Notes: generated by a model not told the origin, from the sequence alone. 18,495 bases of DNA from Symbiodinium natans (GCA_905221605.1 CAJNDS010002407.1:422501-440995), one strand, 5' to 3'; positions 1 to 7,242 are shown, counted from the stretch's first letter. A program made the numbers and translations.

Positions 1-8
1 GACTTTAG

Positions 9-125
9 CTTGGCGACCCCTCAGGTTGAGCCTGGCAGGCTCTGCAGCCCAGCAGAGCCTGCCAAGGTCTCGCTGATCGCTCGACAGCGCACACCTACCT
101 ACAGAAGGAGAGGGGTGGTGGGCGG
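9..125 (+). CDS. Exon-like island 1
   Basis: It starts after TTTAG (4-8) and ends before GTTTAGGG. The frame is open throughout, containing EPGRLCSPAEPAKVSLIARQ. A perfect 13-bp hairpin (33-64) lies inside. The product is unrecognised. Confidence 0.4.
33..64. repeat. Perfect 13-bp hairpin with 6-base loop
   Basis: TGGCAGGCTCTGC (33-45) pairs with GCAGAGCCTGCCA (52-64). It lies inside exon-like island 1. Confidence 0.85.
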
Positions 126-281
126 GTTTAGGGTTTAGAGAACCTTGAGGCTGTTAGGCTACGTTTTTTGAGAGTTCCAGGGTACCGGGCACAAGCCCAT
201 GAAGCTTCACAAGTGCTTGGGGTTAAGGGTTTCCTTTTTGGGCTCAGGGTTCTAGGACCAGGGTTTGGGGAAGGGTTTAGG

Positions 282-360
282 TCCAACTAGGGTTTAGGGT
301 TTAGGGTTTCGGGTTTAGAGTTTAGGGTTTAGGGTAGAGGGTAGAGGGTAGAGGGTTTAG
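282..360 (+). repeat. TTTAGGG tract, degenerate
   Basis: Mixed TTTAGGG and AGAGGG units, precisely bounded by the next island. Weaker traces extend back to 126. Confidence 0.9.
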
Positions 361-368
361 TTGGCTAG

Positions 369-457
369 GCAAGCGTCTCCACTTCAGCAAGCAGGGCCAG
401 ATGCACCCCCTTCGGGAGCCAATCCTGACCAAGCAAAGCGCAGGACATGACTCATCG
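369..457 (+). CDS. Exon-like island 2
   Basis: It lies after GGCTAG and ends at TCG|GTTTAGGGG. It encodes KRLHFSKQGQMHPLREPILT and onward, 29 full codons ending in phase 0. The right boundary is a GT donated by the telomere-type tract. Unrecognised. Confidence 0.5.
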
Positions 458-618
458 GTTTAGGGGTTCAGGGCTTAGGGGTTTAGGGGTTTAGGGGTTT
501 GGGGGTTTAGGGGTTTGGGGTTTAGGGGCTTAGGGTTTAGGGGTTTAGGGGTTTAGGGGTTTAGGGGTTTAGGGGTTTAGGGGTTTAGGGGTTTAGGGGT
601 TTAGGTTTTAGGGGTCTT
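458..618 (+). repeat. TTTAGGGG (8-mer) tract
   Basis: The unit has an extra G and is largely homogeneous, unlike the 7-mer tracts nearby. Confidence 0.9.
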
Positions 619-648
619 TAACTGGACTACGCTCCCAGGCACTCTAAG

Positions 649-723
649 CCCACATGGAGAAAGTCCTTATTGAAACACGGACACAGGACATCGTCTGTCC
701 AACCTCTGCGAAGCTGCTACCCT
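649..723 (+). CDS. Exon-like island 3
   Basis: It follows CTCTAAG and reads HMEKVLIETRTQDIVCPTSA. It runs to a CCCTAAA tract; a GC donor at about 713 is possible. An ATG lies at 654. Unrecognised. Confidence 0.4.
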
Positions 724-742
724 AAACCCTAAACCCTAAACC
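720..742 (-). repeat. CCCTAAA tract, short
   Basis: About three units just before the minisatellite. Confidence 0.85.
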
Positions 743-774
743 TCTCTTTCATATATAATTTAAATGTTAAGGAG

Positions 775-1543
775 TTACTGGGCAAGGTCATCTTTTTACT
801 GGGCAAGGTCATTTTTTTACTGGGCAAGGTCATTTTTTTACTGGGCAAGGTCATTTTTTTTACTGGGCAAGGTCGTTTCGTCCAAAAAAACGACCTTGCC
901 CAGTAAAAAAATGACCTTGCCCAGTAAAAAAATGACCTTGCCCAGTAAAAATGTTACTGGGCAAGGTCATCTTTTTACTGGGCAAGGTCATCTTTTTACT
1001 GGGCAAGGTCATTTTTTTTCTGGGCAAGGTCATTACTGGGCAAGGTCATTTTTATATTGGGCAAGGTCATTTTTTTACTGGGCAAGGTCATTTTTTTACT
1101 GGGCAAGGTCATTTTTTACTGGGCAAGGTCATTTTTTTACTGGGCAAGGTCATTTTTTACTGGGCAAGGTCATGTTTTTATTGGGCAAGGCCATTACTGG
1201 GCAAGGTCCTTTTTTTATTGGGCAAGGTCATTTTTTTACTGGGCAAGGTCATTTTTTACTGGGCAAGGTCATTACTGGGCAAGGTCCTTTTTTTATTGGG
1301 CAAACGTCATTTTTTTACTGGGCAAGGTCATTTTTTTTACTGGGCAAGGTCATTTTTTTGCTGGGCAAGGTCATTTTTTTATTGGGCAAGGTCATGTTTT
1401 TACTGGGCAAGGTCATTTTTTAACTGGGCAAGGTCATTTTTGTTACTGGGCAAGGTCGTTTTTTTACTGGGCAAGGTCATTTTTTTATTGGGCAAGGTCA
1501 TGTTTTTACTGTGCAAGGTCATTTTTTTGCTGGGCAAGGTCGT
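775..1543 (+). repeat. ACTGGGCAAGGTCAT-T(n) minisatellite with an inverted block
   Basis: Roughly 35 units of about 15-23 bp: a core TTACTGGGCAAGGTCA plus a variable T-run. Three consecutive units (890-951) are inverted, so 859-878 and 888-907 form a perfect 20-bp stem and the pairing continues outward. Long ORFs in all three + frames are a by-product of the repeat and not genes. From 1544 to 1644 I see no convincing feature. Confidence 0.95.
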
Positions 1544-1644
1544 TCCATAAGTGAAATATTTTCATAATGTTGTGGGACTCTTCGGGCGGGTGGGTATTTT
1601 TCTGGAGTAATTTCTTGACAAGTGAATGCTTGGACCTGAGATGC

Positions 1645-1766
1645 TGAACCCTAAACCCTAAACCCTAAACCCTAAACCCTAAACCCTGAACCCTAAACCC
1701 TAAACCCTAAACCCTAAACCCTAAACCCTAAACCCTAAACCCTAAACCCTAAACCCTAAACCCCAA
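1645..1766 (-). repeat. CCCTAAA tract
   Basis: About 17 units with a single CCCTGAA variant; ends in CCCCAAG, which supplies an AG. Confidence 0.95.
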
Positions 1767-1767
1767 G

Positions 1768-1844
1768 CCGCCTGAGGTGCCCAAGGAGGCCTTCGGCATG
1801 CATCCGGGCTGCTCCTGGGCTGTCAATGCTTCGGGCCCTTTTGG
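1768..1844 (+). CDS. Exon-like island 4
   Basis: It begins after the CCCCAAG that ends a CCCTAAA tract and reads PPEVPKEAFGMHPGCSWAVN, then ASGPFG. It ends at TTGG|GTGGTAGGGTTTAGGG. Strongly coding-like codon use; unrecognised. Confidence 0.5.
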
Positions 1845-1847
1845 GTG

Positions 1848-1961
1848 GTAGGGTTTAGGGTTTAGGGTTTAGGGTTTAGGGTTTAGGGTTTAGGGTTTAG
1901 GGTTTAGGGTTTAGGGTTTAGGGTTTAGGGTTTAGGGTTTAGGGTTTAGGGTTTAGGGTTT
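1848..1961 (+). repeat. TTTAGGG tract
   Basis: About 16 perfect units. Confidence 0.95.
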
Positions 1962-2000
1962 ATGTTCGGATCTGATGCGCCTCCCTGGTCCACCTGGCTA
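1962..2000 (+). CDS. Exon-like island 5
   Basis: This is a 13-codon block, MFGSDAPPWSTWL, after a TTTAGGG tract. It ends in phase 0 at a GTAACT donor (2001). A repeat shared with 12495-12555 begins at 2005, just inside the inferred intron. Confidence 0.35.
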
Positions 2001-2004
2001 GTAA

Positions 2005-2067
2005 CTTTGTCATAGTCGGCAAACAATTTACATATTTACGGGTACTTAAACCCAATAAGGAATAAAC
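2005..2067 (+). repeat. Dispersed repeat A, copy 1
   Basis: The CTTTGTCATAGT...GGTACTTAAACCCAATAAGG block is shared, at roughly three-quarters identity by eye and with a 1-base indel, with 12495-12555. The bases from 2068 to 2170 show nothing else. Confidence 0.7.
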
Positions 2068-2177
2068 GAAATTGCTTTTTCATATTCTCCCAACAATGAA
2101 CTAGAGTACACTCGGGGATCTTCTTGAGGTTCTGGTCAGAAGTCTGACACGCTGCCGGTTGAGGAAGCATCTCTTAG

Positions 2178-2210
2178 CCGGCTTCTGTACGACCTCTGGT
2201 TACCGCATGG
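2178..2210 (+). CDS. Exon-like island 6
   Basis: It lies between CTCTTAG and a canonical GTGAGG donor and reads GFCTTSGYRM. It is short, so only the splice signals support it. Confidence 0.3.
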
Positions 2211-2326
2211 GTGAGGTCGTCCTTGATGTGAGCGATGGCTGAGTTTCCGTAGGCTTGCAAGTTACCCTTTCCGTTCCCAAGTTTGAATCCCACTGCGGCG
2301 GGCCATCTCAGTAGCTGACTGTTTCG
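2211..2326 (+). other. tRNA-like A/B-box remnant in probable intron
   Basis: TGGCTGAGT (2236-2244) and AGTTTGAATCC (2280-2290) resemble polymerase III A and B boxes. The stems do not fold as a tRNA, so at most this is a degenerate tRNA-derived element. Confidence 0.25.
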
Positions 2327-2340
2327 CCCCCCCCCCCCCC
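2327..2340 (+). repeat. C14 homopolymer
   Basis: It lies directly before TCTAAGAG and exon-like island 7, in the position of a polypyrimidine tract. Confidence 0.9.
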
Positions 2341-2348
2341 TCTAAGAG

Positions 2349-2460
2349 ATAAAGGAATCTTCAAAACAACCCTTACCAATTGAGCCCAAATCCAGTAAAC
2401 CAATAGAACCTCTCAAGAAGCCCCAGAACTCCTCAGCTCCGCCATACCCCCTATTGCGCC
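2349..2460 (+). CDS. Exon-like island 7, Pro/Lys/Ser-rich
   Basis: It is preceded by 14 Cs (2327-2340) and TCTAAGAG, a plausible pyrimidine tract plus acceptor. It reads IKESSKQPLPIEPKSSKPIE and continues EPLKKPQNSSAPPYPLL, a low-complexity, probably disordered segment. It ends near a GC donor before CCCTAAA repeats. Confidence 0.5.
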
Positions 2461-2532
2461 CTAAACCCTAAACCCTGAACCCTGAACCCTAAACCCTAAA
2501 CCCTAAACCCTAAACCCTAAACCCTAAACCCC
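2458..2532 (-). repeat. CCCTAAA tract
   Basis: About ten units, two of them CCCTGAA. Confidence 0.95.
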
Positions 2533-2572
2533 CCACCCAAGGTTCCCCACAAAATGTGCAAACATCCCCCAG

Positions 2573-2638
2573 GCTCCGGTCAGCCACCCAACCAGCTGAA
2601 GAGCAAGCTCGACACGGCGTCTCAGGGATGCACGTCAG
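2573..2638 (+). CDS. Exon-like island 8
   Basis: It has a CATCCCCCAG acceptor and a CAG|GTGTTG donor, both canonical. It reads SGQPPNQLKSKLDTASQGCT. Unrecognised. Confidence 0.5.
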
Positions 2639-2678
2639 GTGTTGGGGGTCTAGGGAGCCAGGGCCCCTCACACTCCTA

Positions 2679-2806
2679 GGGTTTAGGGTTTAGGGTTTAG
2701 GGTTTAGGGTTGAGGGTTTAGGGTTTAGGGTTTAGGGTTTAGGGTTTAGGGTTTAGGGTTTAGGGTTTAGGGTTTAGGGTTTAGGGTTTAGGGTTTAGGG
2801 TTTAGG
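2679..2806 (+). repeat. TTTAGGG tract
   Basis: About 18 units, one TTGAGGG variant. Confidence 0.95.
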
Positions 2807-2849
2807 GAGACATGTGTGTGGGGCTTTGGAGCTTGGGTTGACTCCGCAG

Positions 2850-2915
2850 GTTGCGCTCTCTCGCGTTTTGGGGGAACTCCAAAGTCCCGGGGAGTGTACA
2901 CCTCATATGATGAGC
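2850..2915 (+). CDS. Exon-like island 9
   Basis: It follows ACTCCGCAG and is exactly 22 codons (VALSRVLGELQSPGECTPHM and on). It ends at a possible GC donor (GCTTTAGGG) that runs into the next tract. Confidence 0.45.
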
Positions 2916-2998
2916 GCTTTAGGGTTTAGGGTTTAGGGTTTAGGGTTTAGGGTTTAGGGTTTAGGGTTTAGGGTTTAGGGTTTAGGGTTTAGGGTTTT
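2916..2998 (+). repeat. TTTAGGG tract
   Basis: About 11 units between islands 9 and 10. Confidence 0.95.
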
Positions 2999-3007
2999 GG
3001 GCCTTAG

Positions 3008-3088
3008 GGGTACCTATCTGATGCAGAAGTGCAGAAGAACAAGTGGGGGGAAGATCGGTCCTCTTCCAAATGGAGCCTTAAACAATGT
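3008..3088 (+). CDS. Exon-like island 10
   Basis: It follows CCTTAG and is exactly 27 codons: GYLSDAEVQKNKWGEDRSSS then KWSLKQC. It ends at a GTAACC donor. Lys/Ser-rich; unrecognised. Confidence 0.5.
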
Positions 3089-3149
3089 GTAACCTTGAAT
3101 TAATCCCCAAACCTTAACTTAGACCCTGAACCTAAACCTTAAATGAAGC

Positions 3150-3234
3150 CCCTAAACCGTAAACCCTAAACCCTAAACCCTAAACCCTAAACCCTAAACC
3201 CTAAACCCTAAACCCTAAACCCTAAACCTTAAAC
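3150..3234 (-). repeat. CCCTAAA tract
   Basis: About 11 units with degenerate edges (CCGTAAA, CCTTAAA). Confidence 0.95.
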
Positions 3235-3252
3235 GAAACCCTCGGATCACAG

Positions 3253-3295
3253 TTTCGATGGCCTCCCAGGTCTAGAAATTGACAGGCCCGACACC
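3253..3295 (+). CDS. Exon-like island 11
   Basis: It follows GGATCACAG and reads FDGLPGLEIDRPDT before a TGA. The donor is unclear. A short island between a CCCTAAA tract and a TTTAGGG tract. Confidence 0.35.
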
Positions 3296-3313
3296 TGAAA
3301 CCCGGGACCGTGG

Positions 3314-3360
3314 TTTAGGGTTTAGGGTTTAGGGTTTAGGGTTTAGGGTTTAGGGTTTAG
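3314..3360 (+). repeat. TTTAGGG tract
   Basis: Seven units; the last TTTAG directly abuts island 12. Confidence 0.95.
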
Positions 3361-3481
3361 GGTACACTGGGCAGCGCTGCTCCTAAACTCGTGCGAGCCA
3401 CGGTCCGCAAGCTCCATGACCACCTCAAGCTCGGCTTCATCCACGTGGTGAGCTGGGAGACCGCCGCCGTCCTTAACATCG
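3361..3481 (+). CDS. Exon-like island 12
   Basis: It starts immediately after the last TTTAG of a tract and ends at a canonical GTAAGA donor. It reads GTLGSAAPKLVRATVRKLHD then HLKLGFIHVVSWETAAVLNI, an amphipathic stretch typical of folded protein. This is one of the clearest cases of a telomere-type acceptor plus a standard donor. Confidence 0.6.
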
Positions 3482-3652
3482 GTAAGACTCACGACGACCC
3501 GATGACCAGGGAGAACCACCTTGCAGACGGCTTCCGCTTGTACGACGCACAGGGCTCTCCATCCTAAGCTTCGAGGCTCCACCTCGACTCTCCAGCCTAT
3601 GAAAAACCCAGCGGGCGCCCTGAGCGGCCCCTGAGTGGCCGAGCGGCGGCAG

Positions 3653-3689
3653 GCTTGTTGGTCTGGCTCCAAGTCAAGGTACTCGTCCG
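3653..3689 (+). CDS. Exon-like island 13
   Basis: It lies between CGGCGGCAG and a perfect GTAAGT donor and reads LLVWLQVKVLV in one open frame. Short, but the donor is strong. Confidence 0.45.
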
Positions 3690-3759
3690 GTAAGTGCTTC
3701 CTCCACAAGTCGACGGGGGTCGCGAGGCCGGGCCAGGTCTGCAGCCCCGGCGCCGGCAG

Positions 3760-3838
3760 CGTCTCTTCAGAGACGCTGACCATTATCTTGTCGCCGCTGT
3801 CGCCTTGCAAGGTGCTGAAGGCCTTTTCCTGAGCAACG
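3760..3838 (+). CDS. Exon-like island 14
   Basis: It follows GCCGGCAG and ends at a GTGACC donor. It reads RLFRDADHYLVAAVALQGAE then GLFLSN. It sits 70 bases after the preceding GTAAGT donor, so this intron would be short and free of telomeric repeat. A 65-aa ORF in another frame overlaps and is less plausible. Confidence 0.5.
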
Positions 3839-3897
3839 GTGACCCAAAAATCTCCAAAATTCCCAATCCCTAAACCCAAACCCAGAATGCGCTCAAG

Positions 3898-3933
3898 CCT
3901 CTTCCCCAAACGGCAAACCCAAGCCTGCAACAT
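3898..3933 (+). CDS. Exon-like island 15 (weak)
   Basis: The frame reads PLPQTANPSLQH and ends at GTACACCC before a CCCTAAA tract. The acceptor CTCAAG is only fair. Confidence 0.25.
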
Positions 3934-3937
3934 GTAC

Positions 3938-4041
3938 ACCCTAAACCCTAAACCCCAAACCCTAAACCCTAAACCCTAAACCCCAAACCTCAAACCTCAA
4001 ACCCCAAACCCTAAACCCTAAACCCTAAACCCGAAACCCTA
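3938..4041 (-). repeat. CCCTAAA tract with CCCCAAA/CCTCAAA variants
   Basis: Mixed variant units. Confidence 0.9.
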
Positions 4042-4057
4042 CACTCGACATTTCGAA

Positions 4058-4109
4058 GCCCAGAGCACAATGCCTCACTATCCTAGAATGCCCGAGATCC
4101 CTGGATCCT
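4058..4109 (+). CDS. Exon-like island 16 (frame uncertain)
   Basis: It follows TTTCGAAG between two CCCTAAA stretches. Two frames look coding: QSTMPHYPRMPEIPGS and PRAQCLTILECPRSLDPK. Confidence 0.3.
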
Positions 4110-4136
4110 AAACCCTAAGCCCCTACAGCCCTCGCC

Positions 4137-4229
4137 CTAAACCCTTAACCCTAAACCCTTCTGCAAACCCTAAACCCTAAACCCTAAACCCTAAACCCTA
4201 AACCCTAAACCCTAAACCCTAAACCCCAA
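4137..4229 (-). repeat. CCCTAAA tract
   Basis: About 11 units after a degenerate start. Confidence 0.95.
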
Positions 4230-4240
4230 ACGGACCCTAG

Positions 4241-4299
4241 TCTGCAAGCAGCCCAGGCTCTCTTTCATGGCTGACACCGGGAAGGCCCGTGCCCCGAAG
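4241..4299 (+). CDS. Exon-like island 17
   Basis: It follows ACCCTAG and reads CKQPRLSFMADTGKARAPK, basic. It runs out into CCCTAAACCCC; the donor is unclear. Confidence 0.4.
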
Positions 4300-4326
4300 A
4301 TAAACCCTAAACCCCTCAGCCCTGAA

Positions 4327-4440
4327 GGGTTTAGGGTTTAGGGTTTAGGGTTTAGGGTTTAGGGTTTAGGGTTCTAGGGTTCTAGGGTTAAAAAGGTTTA
4401 GGGTCAAGGGTTTAGGGTTTGGGGTTTAGGGTTTTGGGTC
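4327..4440 (+). repeat. TTTAGGG tract, degenerate right half
   Basis: Seven clean units, then TTCTAGGG and irregular copies. Confidence 0.9.
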
Positions 4441-4447
4441 CCCAAAG

Positions 4448-4503
4448 CCTGAACCGATCCTACACCCATTCTTTGTTTCGCGGCTTGAACATCCAGGCCT
4501 TGC
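4448..4503 (+). CDS. Exon-like island 18
   Basis: It follows CCAAAG and ends at a GTAACC donor (4504). It reads PEPILHPFFVSRLEHPGLA. The following intron is a short CCCTAAA tract. Confidence 0.5.
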
Positions 4504-4507
4504 GTAA

Positions 4508-4534
4508 CCTAAACCCTAAACCCTAAACCCTAAG
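4508..4534 (-). repeat. CCCTAAA tract, short
   Basis: It fills the whole 30-base gap between islands 18 and 19, ending CCCTAAG. Confidence 0.9.
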
Positions 4535-4590
4535 CAACACTTGAACAAGTCCGAAGAAGTTAGGTCTTTGAGAGTATCATTGGTTAGTTC
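4535..4590 (+). CDS. Exon-like island 19
   Basis: It follows CCCTAAG and reads HLNKSEEVRSLRVSLVSS. It stops exactly where a foldback element starts (GTAGTAAG at 4591), which would supply a GT donor. Confidence 0.4.
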
Positions 4591-4698
4591 GTAGTAAGTT
4601 GGGATGTGTCCCTATAATTAATTCCTGACTTATAATAAGGGGTACTAGAATCCCTATTCAGGACTGTTAGTAGAAGGGGGAACATCCCAAGTAGTAAG
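4591..4698. mobile_element. Foldback element with TTGGGATGT inverted ends
   Basis: Left GTAAGTTGGGATGTGTCCCT and right AGGGGGAACATCCCAAGTAG are imperfect inverted repeats, with an inner TTCCTGA/TCAGGA pair. MITE-like, no coding capacity, starts at an exon-like end. Confidence 0.55.
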
Positions 4699-4699
4699 G

Positions 4700-5012
4700 G
4701 TTGTTAGGGGTGTAAGGGTTGTTTGGGGGCTTACTTGGCCAACAGATGAACTTTAAGCTTCTTGGGCTTTGTTTTGCGGTTCCGATAATTTCCTTGTGAC
4801 AACACCTCCTTTCCTGGAAACTGTGCACCGTGCAAATGCCGTCCTGTTTGGGTTTTCTACACCAAAACCGAAATAACCCCCTACGAACCCCTATTAACCC
4901 CGATTGATCCCCCATAAAACCCCTATAAACCCCAAATGACGCAGACCTGCGAGGTACCCCTAAACCCCTAATGATAAACCCTCATAAACCCCCGTAAACC
5001 CCTAAACAACCC
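4700..5012 (+). other. Low-signal stretch with one possible exon near 4800-4852
   Basis: It contains a weak + strand frame HLLSWKLCTVQMPSCLG with no good acceptor, then degenerate CCCCTAT/CCCCTAAA-type spacer (4875-5010). A minus-strand ORF (82 aa) shows nothing recognisable. Confidence 0.3.
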
Positions 5013-5096
5013 TACAATGAAGCCGACTGCGAGGTGCTCTTCCCCAGCTTTTGTGCCACGGAGGCGTGGCAGAACAAGTGCCGGCCTTGGCGCACC
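5013..5096 (+). CDS. Exon-like island 20, Cys-containing
   Basis: It reads YNEADCEVLFPSFCATEAWQ then NKCRPWRT before TAA. The three cysteines and the codon use look real; boundaries are uncertain (a possible acceptor is at 5022). Confidence 0.45.
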
Positions 5097-5106
5097 TAAC
5101 ATTCGA

Positions 5107-5185
5107 GGGGTTTGGGGTTTGGGGTTTGGGGTTTGGGGTTTGGGGTTTAGGGCTCGGGGTTTAGGGTTTAGGGTTTGGGGTTTAG
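5107..5185 (+). repeat. GGGTTTG then TTTAGGG tract
   Basis: A run of TTTGGGG-type units passing into TTTAGGG. Confidence 0.9.
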
Positions 5186-5381
5186 GAAGGGGGGTATGGC
5201 GAGGGGGAGGGGGGTGGCGTGTGACCGTCGCGCTGTGGATGGTTCAGATCATGATTCTCAGGATTTAAGAGCCCAAGCCCGGAAGAGAAGGTTCAAAACC
5301 CATGCATCGCAGAAAGGATTCCTGAAGGCTAGGAAGTCCGGAGGCCCCCCAGGGCTCGCAGCTAACTCAGCTCACAGTGGG
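5186..5381 (+). CDS. Exon-like island 21, basic
   Basis: It starts after TTTAG and ends at GTTAAGGGTTTAGGG. It is open for 65 codons and includes DRRAVDGSDHDSQDLRAQAR and KRRFKTHASQKGFLKARKSG. Arg/Lys-rich; unrecognised. Confidence 0.45.
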
Positions 5382-5382
5382 G

Positions 5383-5487
5383 TTAAGGGTTTAGGGTTTA
5401 GGGGTTTAGCGGCTTTAGGGGCTTTAGGGAGTTTAGGGGGTTTAGGGTGTTTAGGGTTTAGGGGGCCCAAGGTTTAGGGTTTAGGGT
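5383..5487 (+). repeat. Degenerate TTTAGGG tract
   Basis: Irregular 6- to 10-base units. Confidence 0.8.
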
Positions 5488-5497
5488 GGTGGGGGTT

Positions 5498-5605
5498 ATG
5501 CATGCTGACTTGCATTTGCACGGCTGGGTGCCATGGTCTAGCATCCCCCCCATTTCACTTACCAAGCGGTGCAGCATCCCCCTCGCAGAAACAGCTCATT
5601 CTTAG
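5498..5605 (+). CDS. Small ATG-initiated ORF, 35 aa, unrecognised
   Basis: The ORF opens with MHADLHLHGWVPWS and is rich in Pro, Ser and His. It follows a degenerate telomere-type tract and may be part of an exon rather than a free-standing gene. No family is recognised. Confidence 0.3.
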   Translation: MHADLHLHGWVPWSSIPPISLTKRCSIPLAETAHS

Positions 5606-5652
5606 GGATTAACAAAGCGGAAGGCTGGACATGCCATTCTATAGGTGAATTG

Positions 5653-5868
5653 CACATGACATTCCCTTATGGTCCCTTTGTAATTACAGCGTCTGCTTCA
5701 CAGTCGTGAGTAGCAATTTTGCAAGCAGCATCGGGAAAAGCAACGGTCGCAGAATTGCAAGAACAGCAACCGTAGCAATGCTCATGTTAATTGGCTATCA
5801 AAGATGCCGCATCCTTTGGCCGTGTTGCTATTCACCCGAAACCCTAAACCCTAAACCCTAAACCCTAA
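5653..5868 (+). CDS. Possible exon, unrecognised
   Basis: The frame is open for about 65 codons across TTACAG at 5686-5691, a plausible acceptor before GTCTGCTTCACAG. It contains SSIGKSNGRRIARTATVAML and runs into a CCCTAAA tract. It could be an upstream exon of the MBL gene or unrelated. The A-rich GCAA-like internal repetition lowers confidence. Confidence 0.3.
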
Positions 5869-5873
5869 ACCCC
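5841..5873 (-). repeat. CCCTAAA tract, short
   Basis: Four units; the last telomere-type tract before the MBL gene. Confidence 0.9.
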
Positions 5874-6121
5874 GGCAAGGACACTGATCTTAGTAAGCTG
5901 CAATTCAGGCTTCCAGCTAGACCTTGATAGCCCAGTGCTACCCTTTACCCATTTTTCTGGTTCCCAAAAAAATTAAAAAGAACAGATGCCTAGGGCCTTA
6001 TTCATTACATAGTTGCTGGGCTACCAAGACGGTCTTCAGCACACAAAAAGGCTTGTTTCAGGAATTCGTCTCGCTGGAAATGCTTATCCTCTTCAGCCAC
6101 AGCAGTAGGCAAACGTGGGAG

Positions 6122-7242
6122 ATGCGAGCCATGGATGGCTTAGTTGAGGTGGAATCACTTACAGTCATCAACATCATCGACAATGACACCGACTTCCTCT
6201 CAACAGCTGCAAGCACCAAGGATGGCAGTGTCTTACTTAGCCAATAGTTTTTTGTGTGGTTTGGGGTTCCTTACTTAGCAGGAATAGTAAAGTTTAACTT
6301 TTTCCATGGCTGCTGGCTAAGTAAGGTGTGACTTACCAGTCGGAAGTAGCTCAACACGTGGCCCGCGGAGACAAGACCCTCAACTTCCCAGACTTCTGCT
6401 GCGCTGCTCATGGGCTGTCCCTGCTGCTCACGGCTGTCGTGGGGCAGCAGAAGAGGGCCTTACTCCTGGATGCTGGCCCGTGCCCTCAGCTCTGGAAGGA
6501 CAATGCTGCGAAGTTGGGCATCGATCTCTCCTCCGTGGACAGCATCGTACTGTCACACTACCACGCGGACCACTCCGGAGGCCTGTCAGGTGCTGTGCCA
6601 GCCATCGCCGCGGCGCGGCGGGCGGCAGGCAAGGGCCCAGTTCGCGTGGACTTACACAGAAGCCGGCCTGACTCTCGCGCCATTCAGCTGCCCTCCGGCT
6701 CTGTGCTGCCGCTGCAGCCTGAGACGCCCAGCTTTGAGGATTTGCAGCGCCTGGGAGGTGAGGTCGTGCTCAGTCAAGAGCCCCACATCCTCTCCGACTG
6801 CTTCTTCGTGAGTGGAGAGATCCCACGCAGGACGAGCTACGAGAAGGGTCTGGTTGGCTCCAAGCGCTTGGAAGATAATGACTGGAGGGATGACTGTGAT
6901 GTTGATGAGGAGCGCTATGTTGCCGTGAAAGTCCGGGGCAGCGGGGTCGTGGTCTTCTCCTCGTGCTCGCATGCTGGCATTGTGAACGTGTGTCGTCATG
7001 CTCTTGATCTGGCAGGTGTGCCCCTCCTGGCTGCCATGGGAGGTTTCCATCTAGGCGGTACAGGGCTTGAGGAGCGCGTGAGTGATACCGTCCAGGACCT
7101 CGTCAAGTTGCAGCCCAAAGCCATTCTACCGGGGCACTGCACAGGTTGGCGGGCCAAGACGGCGATGGCGCAAGCAATGCCTGACCAGTACATTCCAGCA
7201 CTTGCAGGCGGCAGGTATGTCTTTGCTGCTGCCAAACTCTGA
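6122..7242 (+). CDS. Metallo-beta-lactamase-fold hydrolase, COG1237-like, two exons
   Basis: The exons are 6122-6227 and 6326-7242, joined in phase 1 through a split Ser codon, giving about 340 residues, close to the family's usual length. After an N-terminal strand ending in DNDTDFLST come CCAAHGLSLL, LLLDAG (Asp84), the zinc-binding HYHADH at residues 113-118, CSHAG (His251), GGFHLG (His277) and PGHCTGW (His306). The order and spacing match the MBL family annotated as dihydropterin-ribofuranosyl-aminobenzene phosphate synthase-like (COG1237). All expected metal ligands are present, so an active metallo-hydrolase is likely; the substrate is unknown. I chose Met at 6122; Met at 6131 is also possible. 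The frame is open upstream, and TTGTTTCAG ending at 6061 could be an acceptor for an earlier exon. The stop is TGA. No spliced-leader relic or poly(A) signal was recognised. No neighbour suggests a pathway. Confidence 0.9.
6228..6325 (+). mobile_element. Introner: 98-base intron made of a TIR element plus target duplication
   Basis: The element at 6232-6325 begins CTTACTTAGCCA and ends TGGCTAAGTAAG, a perfect 12-bp inverted repeat. GTGT flanks it on both sides (6228-6231 and 6326-6329) as a 4-bp target duplication. The intron is GTGT plus the element: its GT donor comes from the duplication and its AG acceptor from the right terminal repeat. Removing it joins GGCA to GTGTGACT and restores the MBL frame with no lost or added residue. 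A third copy of CTTACTTAGC lies inside at 6270-6279. This matches the established behaviour of introners; no transposase is present, so it would be non-autonomous. Confidence 0.88.

Noticed and set aside
775-1543. CRISPR array
   Set aside because: There are no unique spacers; the variable part is only a T-run of changing length, and the surroundings are eukaryotic.
764-1554. Three overlapping + strand ORFs of 165-219 codons
   Set aside because: They are translations of the minisatellite in three frames (YWARSFF, LLGKVIF, TGQGHFF repeats); the unit simply lacks stops.
2229-2312. Functional tRNA gene
   Set aside because: A- and B-box-like words are present but the anticodon, T and acceptor stems do not pair properly.
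3343-3939. 198-codon minus-strand ORF
   Set aside because: It crosses a telomere-type tract at its 3' end, while the + strand here shows several islands with good GTAAGA, GTAAGT and GTGACC donors. It resembles no family. Not fully excluded.
5935-5970. Relic dinoflagellate spliced leader upstream of the MBL gene
   Set aside because: The ACCCATTTTTCTGGTTCC stretch only loosely resembles the known leader and is not adjacent to the start codon.
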